The notes beneath the pieces were generated by a model. The model ran no database searches. It was not told where the DNA came from and worked only from the letters and a program-made list of their open reading frames with translations. Shown here piece after piece: positions 19,635-32,470 of a DNA stretch of 64,000 nucleotides. Origin of the DNA: Fragilaria crotonensis (lineage: Eukaryota > Bacillariophyta > Fragilariophyceae > Fragilariales > Fragilariaceae); the NCBI GenBank assembly GCA_022925895.1, contig JAKSYS010000068.1:1-64000 (forward strand), in the 5' to 3' direction. Position 1 is the first letter of the stretch, and every line of letters starts with the position of its first letter. The translations under genes and the position numbers were made by a program.

Positions 19635-22384
19635 GGAGAAGATTACGCTCACGTCTTCGTCGTTAGGGCGACTAAGCCACCACTGACATCGTCGTCGTCG
19701 TCGACGACTCTGTTCTGATTGTTGAGCAACCACAAGAGAGCCGGCGCTGAAACCAACTGTCGCGCAAACGCGTATTGCCTTCTCCTTTAGCGTTTCGGAG
19801 CAGACAAGACCGATTTTTTTCTTTATCACTTCCGCGTTATGACATATGCCCAGATCTCTCCGCGTGAACCCGAGTTAAGCCAAAAACGTGCTACTTGTAC
19901 CAGTATCGGAGATAGGGACCTGCGTATCGTTGCACTCAGTGAGTACGCTACTAGCTAGTCCGCTACTACCGGTAGATAGTCACTACAGTAGCTAGTAGCG
20001 TTGACTATACTAATGGAGCCTACTGCTGGAGTAAATCTCACATTACACATTACACTACTGTGACGCACCTATCTCGAGGACAAAACTCGATGGTCAAAAC
20101 TGGCCCCCCGAGTTTTGTTTTGAAAAAACTACCGGCCTTATCCGAGCAAAGTTGGTGACAAATGTAAAATTCGTAGATTTTCAACTTTACCTGTCTAAGC
20201 TGGTTGACAAGAAAGTTGGGGGTCAACTTTGACAACCAACCTTGGCAAACAATGTTGACAATTCTGTGTTGATTCAATCAGAAATTGTATCTTTCTTCAC
20301 ATTAGAATCCTTTGCAATCGTCACACAAAACAAGAACAGCAACAGCCACCGCATCTTTTGGAATTGGTGGCCATGCTTGCCGAATCCTCCCAACTAGCTA
20401 TTTGAACGGTGGAGGGAAGGGAAATCGGAGACCTTTTACCGACTCTCGACACCATTACCGCTGCTTATCCTATGTTGTCTTCATTACATTGGATGTGGAT
20501 ACTGCTGGGATCTCTGATGGAAGCATGCAAGTCTTTTTTCACCAACAATCCATCGAATTCGGTAGTTGCACCAGAATCTGCCAATGACGACGCTGCGACG
20601 GAAAGGTGACAATGGCAGGATAGTGCACCATTACTGCTGGTTCGCTGAGTGCCAGAGGCTGCACTTGCAGCCTTTTTCTTTACTTGTTGCCTACTATTTG
20701 CTCCCTTTCCTTCACGAAAGCTGACACCCATTTGAAATTGTTTAGATTGGTAGACAGGCAGCATACTGCTGGGGATCCTCAATAGTGAAACCCCGAAGAA
20801 AAAAGCAATCATGCGCGAGAGAAACAATAATCCTCTGGCATTTCTTCGGGATTCACCACATCCAAATGTGAAGAAGAATCATGCTGCTGATCATCTTTAT
20901 CAGCTGTTGTTGACATAACATTGTCATTGCCTTCAATTTCACCACCAGTCGAACCTCAAAGTTTTACGTACATACACTTGCAAATGTAAGAATGGTGGTA
21001 CTAGTCTTCGATTGTTTTCCGTGAATTAAGATTCTCCTCCTTGAGGGCCACCATTACGTAAAAACGATTCACCAAAACAAGAAGTTTTGACTAATGCTCG
21101 TCCCCAGCCGCGTTACGTAAAGAGCAGACCACAAATACAAAAACATCAAGTTGACTGAGTCAAAATAGGAATCTTGATGTGAAACACAGATGTGTTTCAA
21201 TTGTTCCATCCTGGTTGTACTGTGTACTGGGTATGTCTACAGATACCGTAAAGTTGTACGAATCGGAACCAAAAATTATTAGATTGTCGCTCATCGGAAT
21301 GCGACAATGACGACAATTTTGACAATGTTCCTCATGTGGAACCACCACACAACACCGCACTAGCATCGATTGTCGTTTCTACGGCGCATGCAACGGTAGA
21401 AATGACGTCTTCATCTGATGATCCTCTGGCGAGAAAACCACGTTGATGTTTGATCCAGAAATATGGACAGGGTTACTAAGATTCATGTCAACCAACCACA
21501 ATGTGGTTATACCATTGGACTTATTGGCATAGACTTTGAGTTTGCCACCAGAGCTTCTCTGCAGGAAATAACAATCCTTGAGTATTACCTTGTCGTGGTT
21601 GTTCCAAGATTACTGTGATGACTGGTTGCATCAATACCATTCATGCATGTTTGATGATTGATTTGTCATATCAACTTTGCAACCAGCAATAGATATCAAC
21701 CACAGATCAGTCCTACTTCAGAATAGCCTACTATTTCCTTAGTCGCATTTGAAAGCTTACTATGAGTGGGCTGGTCTAATGCTTCCTGGAAGTTGAAACC
21801 CACACTGCACTGGAGTACAATTCCATGAGTCTAGCTACTGTGCTACGCTGAGGCCATCCACAAAAATGAGAAACATGATTCTTGCCCTATTTTTCTAAAA
21901 GTGGTTTCGCACAAAGTGCCAGGGACGAGTTTGTCTTTTATGCGATCAGCAACACCCTGGAATGGAAATTCTAGTAGCTCGTCCCATTTAATAGTTCTCA
22001 GTAGCTATGCCTCGTACCGGTGCCAACATCACTTTTTGTGGAACCCTCCTTTAACGTAATTTTTGTGCAGTACTGCGTACTAAACTCAAATTAGAGATTA
22101 GAGATGAGAGTCTCATATCCTACAAGCATAAACATAGTATCTGGACAACCCTTATTACGACAGTACCAGGACAGATTGAGAAATGATCGATTTGACCCTA
22201 TTCATTCACGAAGATCTATCATTTGGCTCACTAGAGAGTTACAGTACAAGCAAAACGATAGGGGGTTACCGTAGCTAGTTTGTGTACAGGAGGTACTCTT
22301 CAAAAGATGGCGCGGTTCAAAAAAGTGACGCTAGTCTGTTAGTTGAAATTTTAAGTTCGTAATTTAATTGCTCATTACTGCATC
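19635..22384. other. 2.7 kb gene-poor intergenic region
   Basis: No gene can be supported. It includes the likely 5' untranslated region of the LRR gene, repeated CTAGCTAGT/GTAC words (19900-20050), a 10-bp hairpin (20080-20118) and short open stretches. One of these, 21160-21366 on the minus strand (CQNCRHCRIPMSDNLIIFGS), looks like a small relic with paired cysteines but has no partner exon. Confidence 0.45.
20080..20118. repeat. 10-bp perfect inverted repeat (hairpin)
   Basis: ACAAAACTCG at 20080-20089 is the exact reverse complement of CGAGTTTTGT at 20109-20118, with a 19-nt loop. It could be a structured 5'-region element or chance. Confidence 0.4.
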
Positions 22385-23008
22385 ATGATAAGAAATAAAA
22401 AGGAGCACAGCAGTGCTTCTGTGACCCAGTCAGTATGTGCTGGTAGAAGGCCAAAGGAATACACGGTCGAAGATGTGGTCAAATTGGTACGTATTTCATT
22501 TCTAGCGGCAACCGCAAAGATTGACATGGTGGAGGACAAAATCACTCAGAAAAAAATATTTTTGTCCCACCGATAGATTTTTCCCCTACGGCAATTTTGT
22601 ACTAACTAAATATATCGCTCTGATACTTCACATAATCAACGCAGGTGATTGTCAATGGTATCAGCGTTGATATGGCTCTTATGGCTTGTTCTCTACAAGC
22701 CACCGTTCCCGCTAGTACAATCTACTCACGTGTGAAGACTAGGAGGGAGAAAGGTACATACAATGCTCTTATACTTAAACGAGTAGAGGAAGCAAGACAA
22801 GTCGGCCTTATCATAGATATTACTAAAGATGACGACGACAGCTCCATGAACGTATCGCCCATCACTATGAATACCAATGAAGCATCATACTGTCGTAGCA
22901 CGGCAACAACAACCTCGATGCAGTTATCTGCGTCACAGTCGACAAGAAAGAAGACACGACGCTCTCCCAAGCAAACAAGCATTGTTCGACTTGAAGCCAA
23001 GCGATTGA
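22385..23008 (+). pseudogene. 5' part of DDE transposase gene, two exons
   Basis: Exon 1 (22385-22486, ATG start) ends at GTACGT; exon 2 starts at 22645 after ACGCAG, a 158-nt phase-0 intron. The spliced product reads RPKEYTVEDVVKL then VIVNGISVDMALMACS and IYSRVKTRREKG, which looks like an N-terminal helix-turn-helix DNA-binding module. A Ser/Thr-rich linker and KKTRRSPKQ follow. The coding sequence is interrupted at 23008 by the LINE; beyond that point it reads seven or so codons of LINE sequence to a stop. The host gene can no longer make the full protein unless the LINE is excised, which LINEs do not do. Confidence 0.7.
22993..23008 (+). repeat. target-site duplication, left copy
   Basis: GAAGCCAAGCGATTGA here is repeated exactly at 32455-32470. 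With two preceding T residues the match is 18 bp. It bounds the LINE insertion. Confidence 0.88.
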
Positions 23009-23113
23009 TTGACACAATTTTCTAATTTAAATTTACGAGTGAACGGTCTGTCCGCAGCCCGAACGTACGTACTTTAAATAGGAAATCGTAGCGTAACCAA
23101 CCGTTGATTGACC

Positions 23114-26100
23114 ATGACCGACGAAGCGGCGATGCCGCCACCCCCAGCGTATCCTACCTTCGAGGAAGTAGAGCACTCTGTGTATGGGTTCGAATGCGAC
23201 CAGTGGGAAGAAATTCCATATCCAGATGGTCCGGATTGGTTTACGGACAGTGAACGCAACCGTCGAAACGAAAATGCCAATCGATACCAGAAATATGGAG
23301 GAACGCCGACGGGATGGGCTCGTTATCTGGAATTAGGATTCTTTGGGTACGAAGATTGTAGCGAATTTGAAGAATTGTGGAGTAACTTTGACAACAATCC
23401 TTTGGCGGTACACAAAGCCATCTGGTACCAATTCATGTATCACTTGGATAGAGAGTTCGAGATCTCAGAAAAGTTGCAAGAATGGACGACAAACTATAGC
23501 CACATCTACGTCGCATATCATGAACCCGAATCGTTGCAAGTCGATACTCTCGCAACATTGAAGGAATGGAAAATTCTAAAAGATGCGGATACCTCCATGG
23601 AAGACGTTAGCACAGGAAACAAAGACCTGATGGATGGATTGATGTACCTGAACGCGGCAGGCGTAGAGGCAAAAGTCCACCTAAAGAAACGGAAATCGCA
23701 ACGCCAACCCAAACCACAGAACTGCAAATTAACGGAACGAAAGCACAACGACATATCAGTGACATGGAAAACACAGCAACATTCCGGCCAGGCAAGCAAT
23801 CAAAGAGCTCCATAACCAGCTCAAGCAATCGAAGCGATATCAAAAGCATATGAAACCAGCTTCTAAACTACCACAAGTGTCTACAGTTCAGGAAGAAGAT
23901 GAAGATGCGGTTCTTATGGAGGAAGATCATAGTAAAGGAACCACAACAGCGACATGGTCGGACGCACTACCAAAGCTGCAAGCTTTTCACAATGTACCAG
24001 TAAATGATGGCACACATCGGCTGACGGTAAAGTGGAAACCAGTGGGAGGCATCCAACAGTATGAACAAGATAAGGAAAGCTCAACACAACGATTCAAACC
24101 CTGCTCTCTTCGGTTCTCGACGACAAGGAAGGTATGCTGTATCGTTGGGAAAGCAAAGATCTTAAGGCATCAGCGGTTGTATCAAACCTGACAGGAGCGG
24201 AACTTAGAGATTACGTCTCCCCACATCTCGTTTATTAAAATGACATCACAGATAGTTTTTGGAGTTCGAGTGGGCTTTAATGATAATCCAATCAAATGGC
24301 AAACCACACCCGGGAAGAAACAGACATTGAAAGATAACAATGTGGAAATAAAATCTCTAATTCCAGCAGTACTGAGGGAAATCGGTCGTCGCAGGGTATA
24401 TCTTACTAAAGGCGCCAAACACAACGTCGACACATCGCTATACTCAATACCTTCGCAGTGAGATGCCAGACGTCACACCATACTTCGATATTGAGCGCCA
24501 CAAGAAAACCCCAATGGATCAAGTCATTCCGCATTTAGCAATCCACTGTGGAGAACGCCATGTAACTCCTGTGTGTCAAGCATTATTAAAAGTCCTAAAT
24601 GGCAACGGCACGGCTACTTTTCTCCCGCGATATATATTCAGCGCTATGACAGAGGACCAAATCAACAACCAGTTTAAGTTTCATGAAAATGGCTACATTC
24701 TGTCAAAGCTTTACAACTGTCCCCTTCTATCTTTCATCTGGATCAACAACGTATCGAATACTGCAACGATGGCAGTATCCAAAAACGGTCAACACGGGAA
24801 TGGGCCACGACATTAAAACTCAGCGACGGATCATCTGCGTTGTGCGATGTTGTTAATGGAACAAAGAGAGAAAGGCATATTTCTTGGCACCAGTCCACTA
24901 CCACGAACAAGCAACGGAAGAGCTCAGGCAGTATCGCATGAGACTCTCACCCCAAGCCATAGGGAAGCCCGGTTCCGAGATAGCGTCCGGACCTCCCAGA
25001 CGAGATACACATCAAGACGGCAGCGGACTCCAATGTCCTACTGATTGGAAATCTCTCGACCGCCGCGGTATGGCAGAAGTTACCATCGTATGAGATAAAA
25101 CATAACCCTTCGAAGTCGGCAGATGGAAAACAGAACCGAAAGAAAATGTCTTCTACGAGCCAGCCTTCAAAGAATGCATGGAAAACCTCCTGAGGCACGA
25201 GCTGCGCAACAACAACAAGTGAACGAAGAAGACTCGTCAAGTACGGAGGGTCGCACTTCAGTGGGCACGGACGAACTCAGTACAGCATCAACACAATCGC
25301 TGACATTGGCATCTGAATCCAAGTATCAGGCAAAACTTCGAGAATTGGAAAATGCAACGAAGAAAAAGCTGGAAAGTTTGCAACTAGCTGGACGAGCAGC
25401 ATCAAGGCAATTGGAATCATTAGAAGATAAGTTCCACACCTTTGCAACGGATACCATTCAAAAGATCGACGCGGTTCAGACAGAACTGAAACATGTGCTG
25501 AAAAGATTAGAAGATTCTGTCAACACCCAGGGAAAAATTTCGAGTAGCCTGTCGGAGATTCAGGAAAACACAGCAATGCAATTCGAACAAATAGGAGAAC
25601 ACCTACTAACATCGGGTGAGAATGTGAGTATCTTGACAAACTCAATGACGGATATACGAGCAGAAATTGCCAGAATGTTTGGGCTGATGGCGCAAGATAT
25701 CGCGGCGCGAAATGAGTCCCACGCTGCGTCCCAATTCATGCCGACGCATGTTCCAGGTTGCATAGGCATGATAAACCGAGATCATATGTTGTCTTCCAGC
25801 TCACAAAGATCAGGAAGCACCAGCGTACCAGAGCACTTTGGAGAGATTGATGCGACTATTGTCCGATCTCCGCCACCAAAAAGAACCCGCAAAGGAATTA
25901 CACTCTCCCAACGTGACTACCGCGGCGAACAAGAACATGGCATGCTCCTAGACCTGACAGACGAGTCGATTGATGTAAACGACACGACATTTGAGGATGT
26001 TGAGGACAATATTCAAGATACCACAGAAGAGGAGTTCGAACATGACCTGTCCACTCAACAAAGCGACGAAGTCAGCAGAAACCTAACTGCAAGATTCGAT

Positions 26101-26127
26101 GATGTCGATAGGACGAACTCTCGGTGA
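23114..26127 (+). pseudogene. LINE ORF1 (frame-broken)
   Basis: Starts at ATG 23114. The first 234 residues are acidic, with a proline cluster (EAAMPPPPAYPTFEE) and YGGTPTGWARYLELGFFGYED. The frame is then lost in several steps between about 23800 and 25120; pieces such as NDGTHRLTVKWKP and TSQIVFGVRVGF read in successive frames. The last open block (25123-26127) is a coiled coil (KYQAKLRELENATKKKLESL; LESLEDKFHTFATDTI) with an acidic tail. LINE ORF1 proteins coat the RNA. No zinc knuckle is seen. Confidence 0.6.
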
Positions 26128-26559
26128 CTGGAACTCCACTCAGCGACGAATTGACGTCACCATCTGGTGAGGATCCATTGAGGCTCACAAACGAACATGC
26201 CAACCAAACACGAGAACAAAATAGGACGTCACATTCATCCAAGCCAGCTCCCCTGGATCCCCAATACACATCAGAAACGGGTCCAGTTGGGGCGAAAACT
26301 CCATGAATCGGGTGTACGATCGCGTACCCGAAGGAGGAGGTCGGCGAACGACTCTTCCTTCACCAGAACCACAACAAGCAGTACCAGTCCAGCGAGAAGA
26401 TACGAGGGTGCCTCCGACGCCTCTGCTTACAACATTACAGAAAGCACAAGCTCAATGGCACCGTCTTCTGTCGCGGACGAACAAAACAGAAGAGGAAACC
26501 GTCACTACCACGCCAAGATCAACAGCACTTACCGTGGAGAACAGCCGCACAAATAACCC

Positions 26560-29500
26560 TTGGGGCGACGAATGCCAAGGCAAAGAACCAATGTTACTCG
26601 AGTTTATGCAATAAACTTAAACGGGTTACAATTAGATAAAAAAGGGGGCAAGTTTGACTCCGTGTGTCGATATATCAAAGAGATACAGGCTGATGTTTTT
26701 TGCGGGCAAGAACATAGCGTGGATACTACACAAGCATCAGTCAGAAACATACTGTTTAATTGGGAACGCAGTCGCATCGTGGTGGGCACCTCACCAATTC
26801 CATTCCAAACGCCGTTTAAACCTGGAGGCACTATGGTTATGACAGTTGGCTCACTAACTGGTCGCTTGTGTAAACAAGACCGAGACAAGTGGGGTAGGTG
26901 GTCAAGTCAAGTCTTCCAAGGTCGAGCTGGGAGGAAAGTGGCAATTATATCCGCATATCAACCTATTGTCAAAGGTGGCATCGCAGGAAAGATAACAGTC
27001 GCAGCACAACATGTTAGCTTATTGCTTCAATCGGAAGATAAAATTTCAAATCCTAGAGTAGCGTTTCGACGCGACTTATCAAAGTGGTTGAAAGAGTATC
27101 AAGACGACGGATGTGAAATTCTACTCATTGGTGACTTCAATGAAACTCTGGGAACGGATCCCGACGGCATGAGTAAAATTGCAAGTGATCATCACTTACT
27201 GGACATTATGGCCAGCCGCCATTCCTCAGCACCACCGGCAACGTATGCACGAGGATCGAAGCGACTAGATTATGCACTCGCGAGTCCTCAGTATGCAACG
27301 CAGTACTCAGAGCTGGGTATGAAGCCTTCAACAACGGTGTGGCGACCGATCATCGGGGATATTTTATGGATTTCAAGACGGACGTATTGTTCGGATCGGA
27401 CACCCAAACTCTGGTAAACCGCACCACACGGGAACTCTCGTCACGCCACCATAAACAGGTAACAGCATATATCCGCAGGAAACACGAACTGCTCACAAAA
27501 TGTAATGCGTTTGAACGATCGGATCGACTCCAAACACCAGGTGATCGCCACGCATTTGCGGAGCGTTTAGATCGCGACATTCTGGATGCAAGCCTGAACG
27601 CTGAAAAGGATCTCCCAAAGGTATTCGAACCAGCCTGGTCGGTTGCACTGGCCCAGGCTCGTAAGAAAAAGCTCGTCCTCACCAAACAATTAACAGCCCT
27701 GAAGACTGGCTTGAACCATCACGAAATACTGCGTAAGGACGCGAGGTCATTGGATAACCCTTCGAACTCCCTGAAACAGTTCAGACATGCTCGAGTGCAA
27801 TGCGAGCCATGGATCAGGAAATCAAAGAACTGGTGGCGACGAGCACGGAAAGACGAGATCAAGAACTCAAACAGAAGCTTCACAACTTGGAGCAATCAAT
27901 GGATTCGGCTGATCGGAAAACGGCAATTCAGATACGACGGCTAAAAAGGCGGAGGACATAAAAATATGTTCAAGAAATTGGCAAATGTGCGGAAAACTCA
28001 CACGAGACAAGGAGTAACAAGAGTGGAAGTTCCCGGTTAGAAGGTGAGGACCCAAAACATGTACGGACTGGATCCAAATTGATGTCCCTACCGAAGTCCT
28101 GGAAAGATTGCAACAACGGAATCGCAACCATTTCGGCCAAGCGTTCGAACACCGTTCACGGTACCACCCTTGCCACCGACTTGGGAATGGATGGAGCAAC
28201 TCTGCACGGTCAACAGATCTTAGATGGCGTATACAATAGTACTACCTTACATGGTAACGTACAACTTTGTTGAGCCACATGAAACAAGTACACGACATCC
28301 GTCAAAATCCATCGAAGCCAACCATCACAGAAGAAGAGTTTGAAGGCAAACTTCGGGTATGGACAGAGTCGACGACAACATCTCCCTCTGGACTTCACCT
28401 TGGTCACTACAAGGCACTGATTGCCAAGCACAGCTACAAGACGGACGCCTCAGATGATGAACTCACGTCTGAATTTAAACAACAAAGGGAGGAACTGGAC
28501 TTCAAACAGCACGAGTTGTTCTGCTTGCATCTCAACATGCTGAATTATGCACTGAAGAGAGGGTATTCATACAAACGATGGCAAATCATCGCGAATACCA
28601 TTTTATTCAAAGACCCCGATAACGTTCATCTTCATCGTACAAGAGTTATTCATATATATGAAGCAGACTTTAATTTGGCACTCGGAGTTAAGTGGCGAGA
28701 GGCGATGCAGAAAGCAGAAGACAGCCAGGCGTTGAATGATGGGCAATATGGTTCCCGGGCTGCCCGATGCGCTCCGGATCCAGTCTTCATCGAAGAGTTA
28801 CAATGCGAAATCTCCAGAGCAACCAGGAAACCGGTAATCTTAACAAACTACGACGCCACCGCGTGCTACGATCGCATCATTCCCAATTTGGGCATGCTAG
28901 CAAGTCGGAAGTTCGGAGTCCCAGTGGAGGTGACGCAGACAAATGTTACAACCTTGTCAACGGCGGAGTATAGGATACGTACCGAATTGGGATTGGCATC
29001 CACGGGGTATCGACACGAAGACTCGTTCCCGATCTATGGGACAGGCCAAGGAAGCGCAAATTCTCCAGGGATCTGGTGTATGTTGTCAAGTGCTTTGTTG
29101 GATGGGTACGATCAAGTCGCCGTTCCCGCGCAGTATGTCGGAACCGAGAATGAGAAAGAAACCACAGCAACGCTTGGACTGATCAGCTTTGTCGACGATT
29201 GCAACGGCCAAACGAATCAGTTTGAATCGGATGGCTCCACAACTACAGTGAAACAACTGTTTACTCAAACCCAGAAGAATGCGCAAGAATGGAGCGATCT
29301 GTTACACGCTAGTGGCGGTGCATTAGAGCTGTCTAAATGCTCGAGTCATGTCATGCAATGGAAATTCTCGCGTCAAGGCGCCCCAGTGCTAGTCCCTTTC
29401 CACGAAGAGTTTCAAGATATCTTACAAGTACAAGATCAACAAACAAACGAAACCCATCAACTCAAATTACTCTCGGTATATGATGCGCATAAAACCTTGG

Positions 29501-32329
29501 GACACTACAAAGCACCGGTAGGAAACCAAATGGAACAGTTTCGCCAACTAAAAAGAAAAAGCGACGACGCTGTGGCGTTCCTGTGGACATGCCCATTGTC
29601 GCAACTGGAAGCTTGGACATACTACTACGCATGTTACCTTCCTAGCGTGGGTTACCCGCTGGCGTGTTCGTCTCTTAAAAAGCAGCAACTCGCGACTATT
29701 CAACGGAAAGCAATGTCTATCATAGTGGCGCGATGCGGATATAATCGTAATACAAAACGGGAAATCCTTTATGGGCCATTGGACTTGGGTGGAGCAAATT
29801 TCCGACACTTGTACGTGCAACAAGGAGCAGGGCAGGTTACGATGTTCCTTCGCCATTGGAGACTCAAGTCCACAGCCGGCAAACTTCTTCGAATTGCGGT
29901 ATCGTGGTTTCAACAGCAAACAGGCGTGTCATACTCTATTCTGGAAAACGTAAAAACATCCCTCCCCCACCTTGAATCCAAATGGTTGGGATCACTCAGA
30001 ACATTCTTAGCTGAAACGGACATGTATTTACAGGTGGATGCTCCATCCATACCAAAGCTCCAACGACGGTACGACCACCACTTGATGGACGCAATTTTGG
30101 ATTCACACAAATTTACCGATGCGGAAATACGGAGGTTAAACTATTGTCGATTGTATCTGAAAGCGGTGACGTTAGCGGATATCTCGAGCATTAATGGGAA
30201 GTATCTGGACAAACCGAAATGGACTGGGGAATCCTCACTTGTGGCAAGCACAACACATGGTAACGTTATCTATCAAGAGCGGCCATCGGACCAAGAGTGG
30301 ACGTTATGGCGGCGAATGTGTAAGACGTTGTGGAGCGACAAGGAAGGGAAGTTGCACGAACCATTAGGCCATTGGACCCAACCCACGCCATCTCAACGGC
30401 AACAACATCACGCATACTTGGAACACGAAGCGTTATGCGGATCAGATACTATCCTATGGGTCCGCATAAATAGCGAGGAATATACAAGGTGTATCCAAAC
30501 GGAAAGTCCGTGGGTATACTGGGAAACAACGCAGTGTCGAGCGTGGAAAGACTTACCACCTCATGCGTCTCCCAGCAATGTCGACCTTCGAGCCCCAAAC
30601 CTCTGGAATTTAGTCTATCGCGCGGCCACGGACTTCTCAACCAATAACGTACAACCGGTGGCGACGTTTGAAGCTTTTGTGAACAGTCTCCCGTCATGGG
30701 AAGCTGAATTGTTACAACACGTAGATATGTCGGAAGATGCCTTTACAGTAAGCGAGGTCTTGTCTCATGGTATTCAGGCGGTAAGCGATGGTTCCGTGTG
30801 GACGGACAACCAAGGAGCATATGGATGGATGATCAGCTCGGATCTAGGGGACAGAGCTGTTCGAGGTATGGGACCAGCACGGGGCGCCAAGGTTGACTCG
30901 TACAGAGCAGAAGCATACGGTATGCTCGCTATTTTATGCTACCTTCGAAGACTGGCAGAGTTCACAACCCAAACGGAGCCATGGACGGAATCTTAGCAAC
31001 CGATAGTCAAAGTCTGTTGGAATCTATCACAGTGCCGCCATCACCACAGGACGAACCAGCATGCGGAACAATGTATTCAACATTGAAACAAGTCAAGCAT
31101 CTTGACGTGAAGTGCCCCGAATGGGACCTGCTAAGTAGCGTCCTCACGGAACTTCAGCGTTGGCCAGGAATAACTCTTCAACACGTGAGGGGACATCAAG
31201 ATCGGAAAGTTGCGTACGCACGTCTTCCTCTTTTAGCACAACTCAACGTGGACGCAGATCTAATGGCTACCACGTACCAGTGCGAGCAAGGCATGTCACG
31301 ACCCATCGTTCTCCTCACAGACACTGCAGGAGTGCACCTGGTTACGCCAAATGGCAGCATGACAAAAAACTACGAATCCGCCATAAGATATCAGGCGACG
31401 AAACCAGGTTTAGCAAAGCATATCCAAGAACGATATGGGTGGTCCGCAAGCGTCATGAATAACGTGAACTGGAGAGCGCACGGTTCAAGTCTACGGAAAC
31501 AAATTAAACGGAAGACACACTACACTAAATTGGTCCACGAGATCCTTCCCACAGGAAAATGTACATCGGAGAGATCCACTGAAACCAGTGCCCGCTATGT
31601 CATGCAGTTGCGGAAGATTGGTGTCATATACTCCGATGTCCCCACGCGAATCGAGGGACCTGGCGAGCTCAAGTGATACAAAAAGTCGACGAGCGCTGTG
31701 AGGCCCTTAGAACCAGACCGTTGTTAAAGACAGTTCTCCGGGATGCACTCACCGGATGGCTCCAAAGTGATACCGATGAGTACCAATTGAATCCTCAGCA
31801 GTATCCAAAAGATGTCCACCGCTTAATCCGTCAGCAGAATGATATTGGATGGCAGCAGCTATTCTTAGGACGGTTCAGTAACGAATGGAGCGACATACAA
31901 GAGAACTACTATGCAAAGACGGCAGCAGAAACGGCTCCGGCTGCGAAGAAGACTGCGAAACAGACTGGTCTCCGATGGCAAGTTGCCATTATTGGGATAA
32001 TTTGGGAGCAATGGTGGGCCCTATGGGAGATTCGAAATAAGGACCTCCATGGAGAAGACGAACGATCGAGGACACAGGCGGAGACACGAGAGGTACATCG
32101 GAAACTGACGGAACTATATGACCTTCGGCCACGATTAAGCAACGAAGTTCAAGCGTTAATGTACGAAGAAGTCACGGAGCACTATGATCGGCCAAATTGG
32201 GTCAATAAAAATTGGATCGCAATCCACGAGCCGCTTATAAAGGCGGATTTGAAACGAGTGACAACACGGATAAAAGCAGGGACGCGATCTATTCGGCAAT
32301 ATCTGATATCACGAGTAGTGGGAACATAG
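26560..32329 (+). pseudogene. LINE ORF2: endonuclease, reverse transcriptase, RNase H (broken)
   Basis: The endonuclease shows GQEHS, IGDFNET (near 27135), KRLDYAL (near 27275) and, one frame over, DHRGYFMDF (27345), the four landmark motifs of APE-type enzymes. The reverse transcriptase (28267-30996) has LTNYDATACYDRI (motif A), YGTGQGSANSP (motif B) and ISFVDDCNG with the catalytic Asp pair at 29194-29199. RNase H follows: AVSDGSVWTDNQGAYGW near 30785, then TDSQSLLES and HVRGHQD in the next frame. A conserved C-terminal tail (31673-32329, WWALWEIRNKDLHGED) ends the protein. Frames change near 27340, 27945-28270, 30960 and 31675, so the copy cannot be autonomous. Confidence 0.88.
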
Positions 32330-32454
32330 GTGTATGGTACTATGGATGTGGGGGCTTGCCTGCGCAAGAAGGCAAGGTTTCACCGTGTGGGTCGAATGTT
32401 CCTGGTATGAACATCGCGGCAATACGTTAACATAGAGTTCGAGTTTTTTTTTTT

Positions 32455-32470
32455 GAAGCCAAGCGATTGA
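32455..32470 (+). repeat. target-site duplication, right copy
   Basis: Exact repeat of the 16 bp at 22993-23008, immediately after the LINE's 3' T-run. Confidence 0.88.

Larger units (their letters stand above)
23009..32454 (+). mobile_element. near-full-length LINE (APE endonuclease, RT, RNase H)
   Basis: A 9.4 kb non-LTR retrotransposon in plus orientation, inserted into a DNA transposon gene with a 16-18 bp target-site duplication. The order is short 5' leader, ORF1 (23114-26127), ORF2 (about 26560-32329) and a 3' end with a run of about 11 T. ORF2 has an AP-type endonuclease, reverse transcriptase and RNase H. This layout is typical of I/R1/Tad-like groups; I do not assign a clade. Both reading frames carry several breaks, so it is dead. 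Confidence 0.88.

Noticed and set aside
20312-20827. Possible small genes on both strands
   Set aside because: Starts are GTG/TTG, there is no recognisable product and no splice partner.
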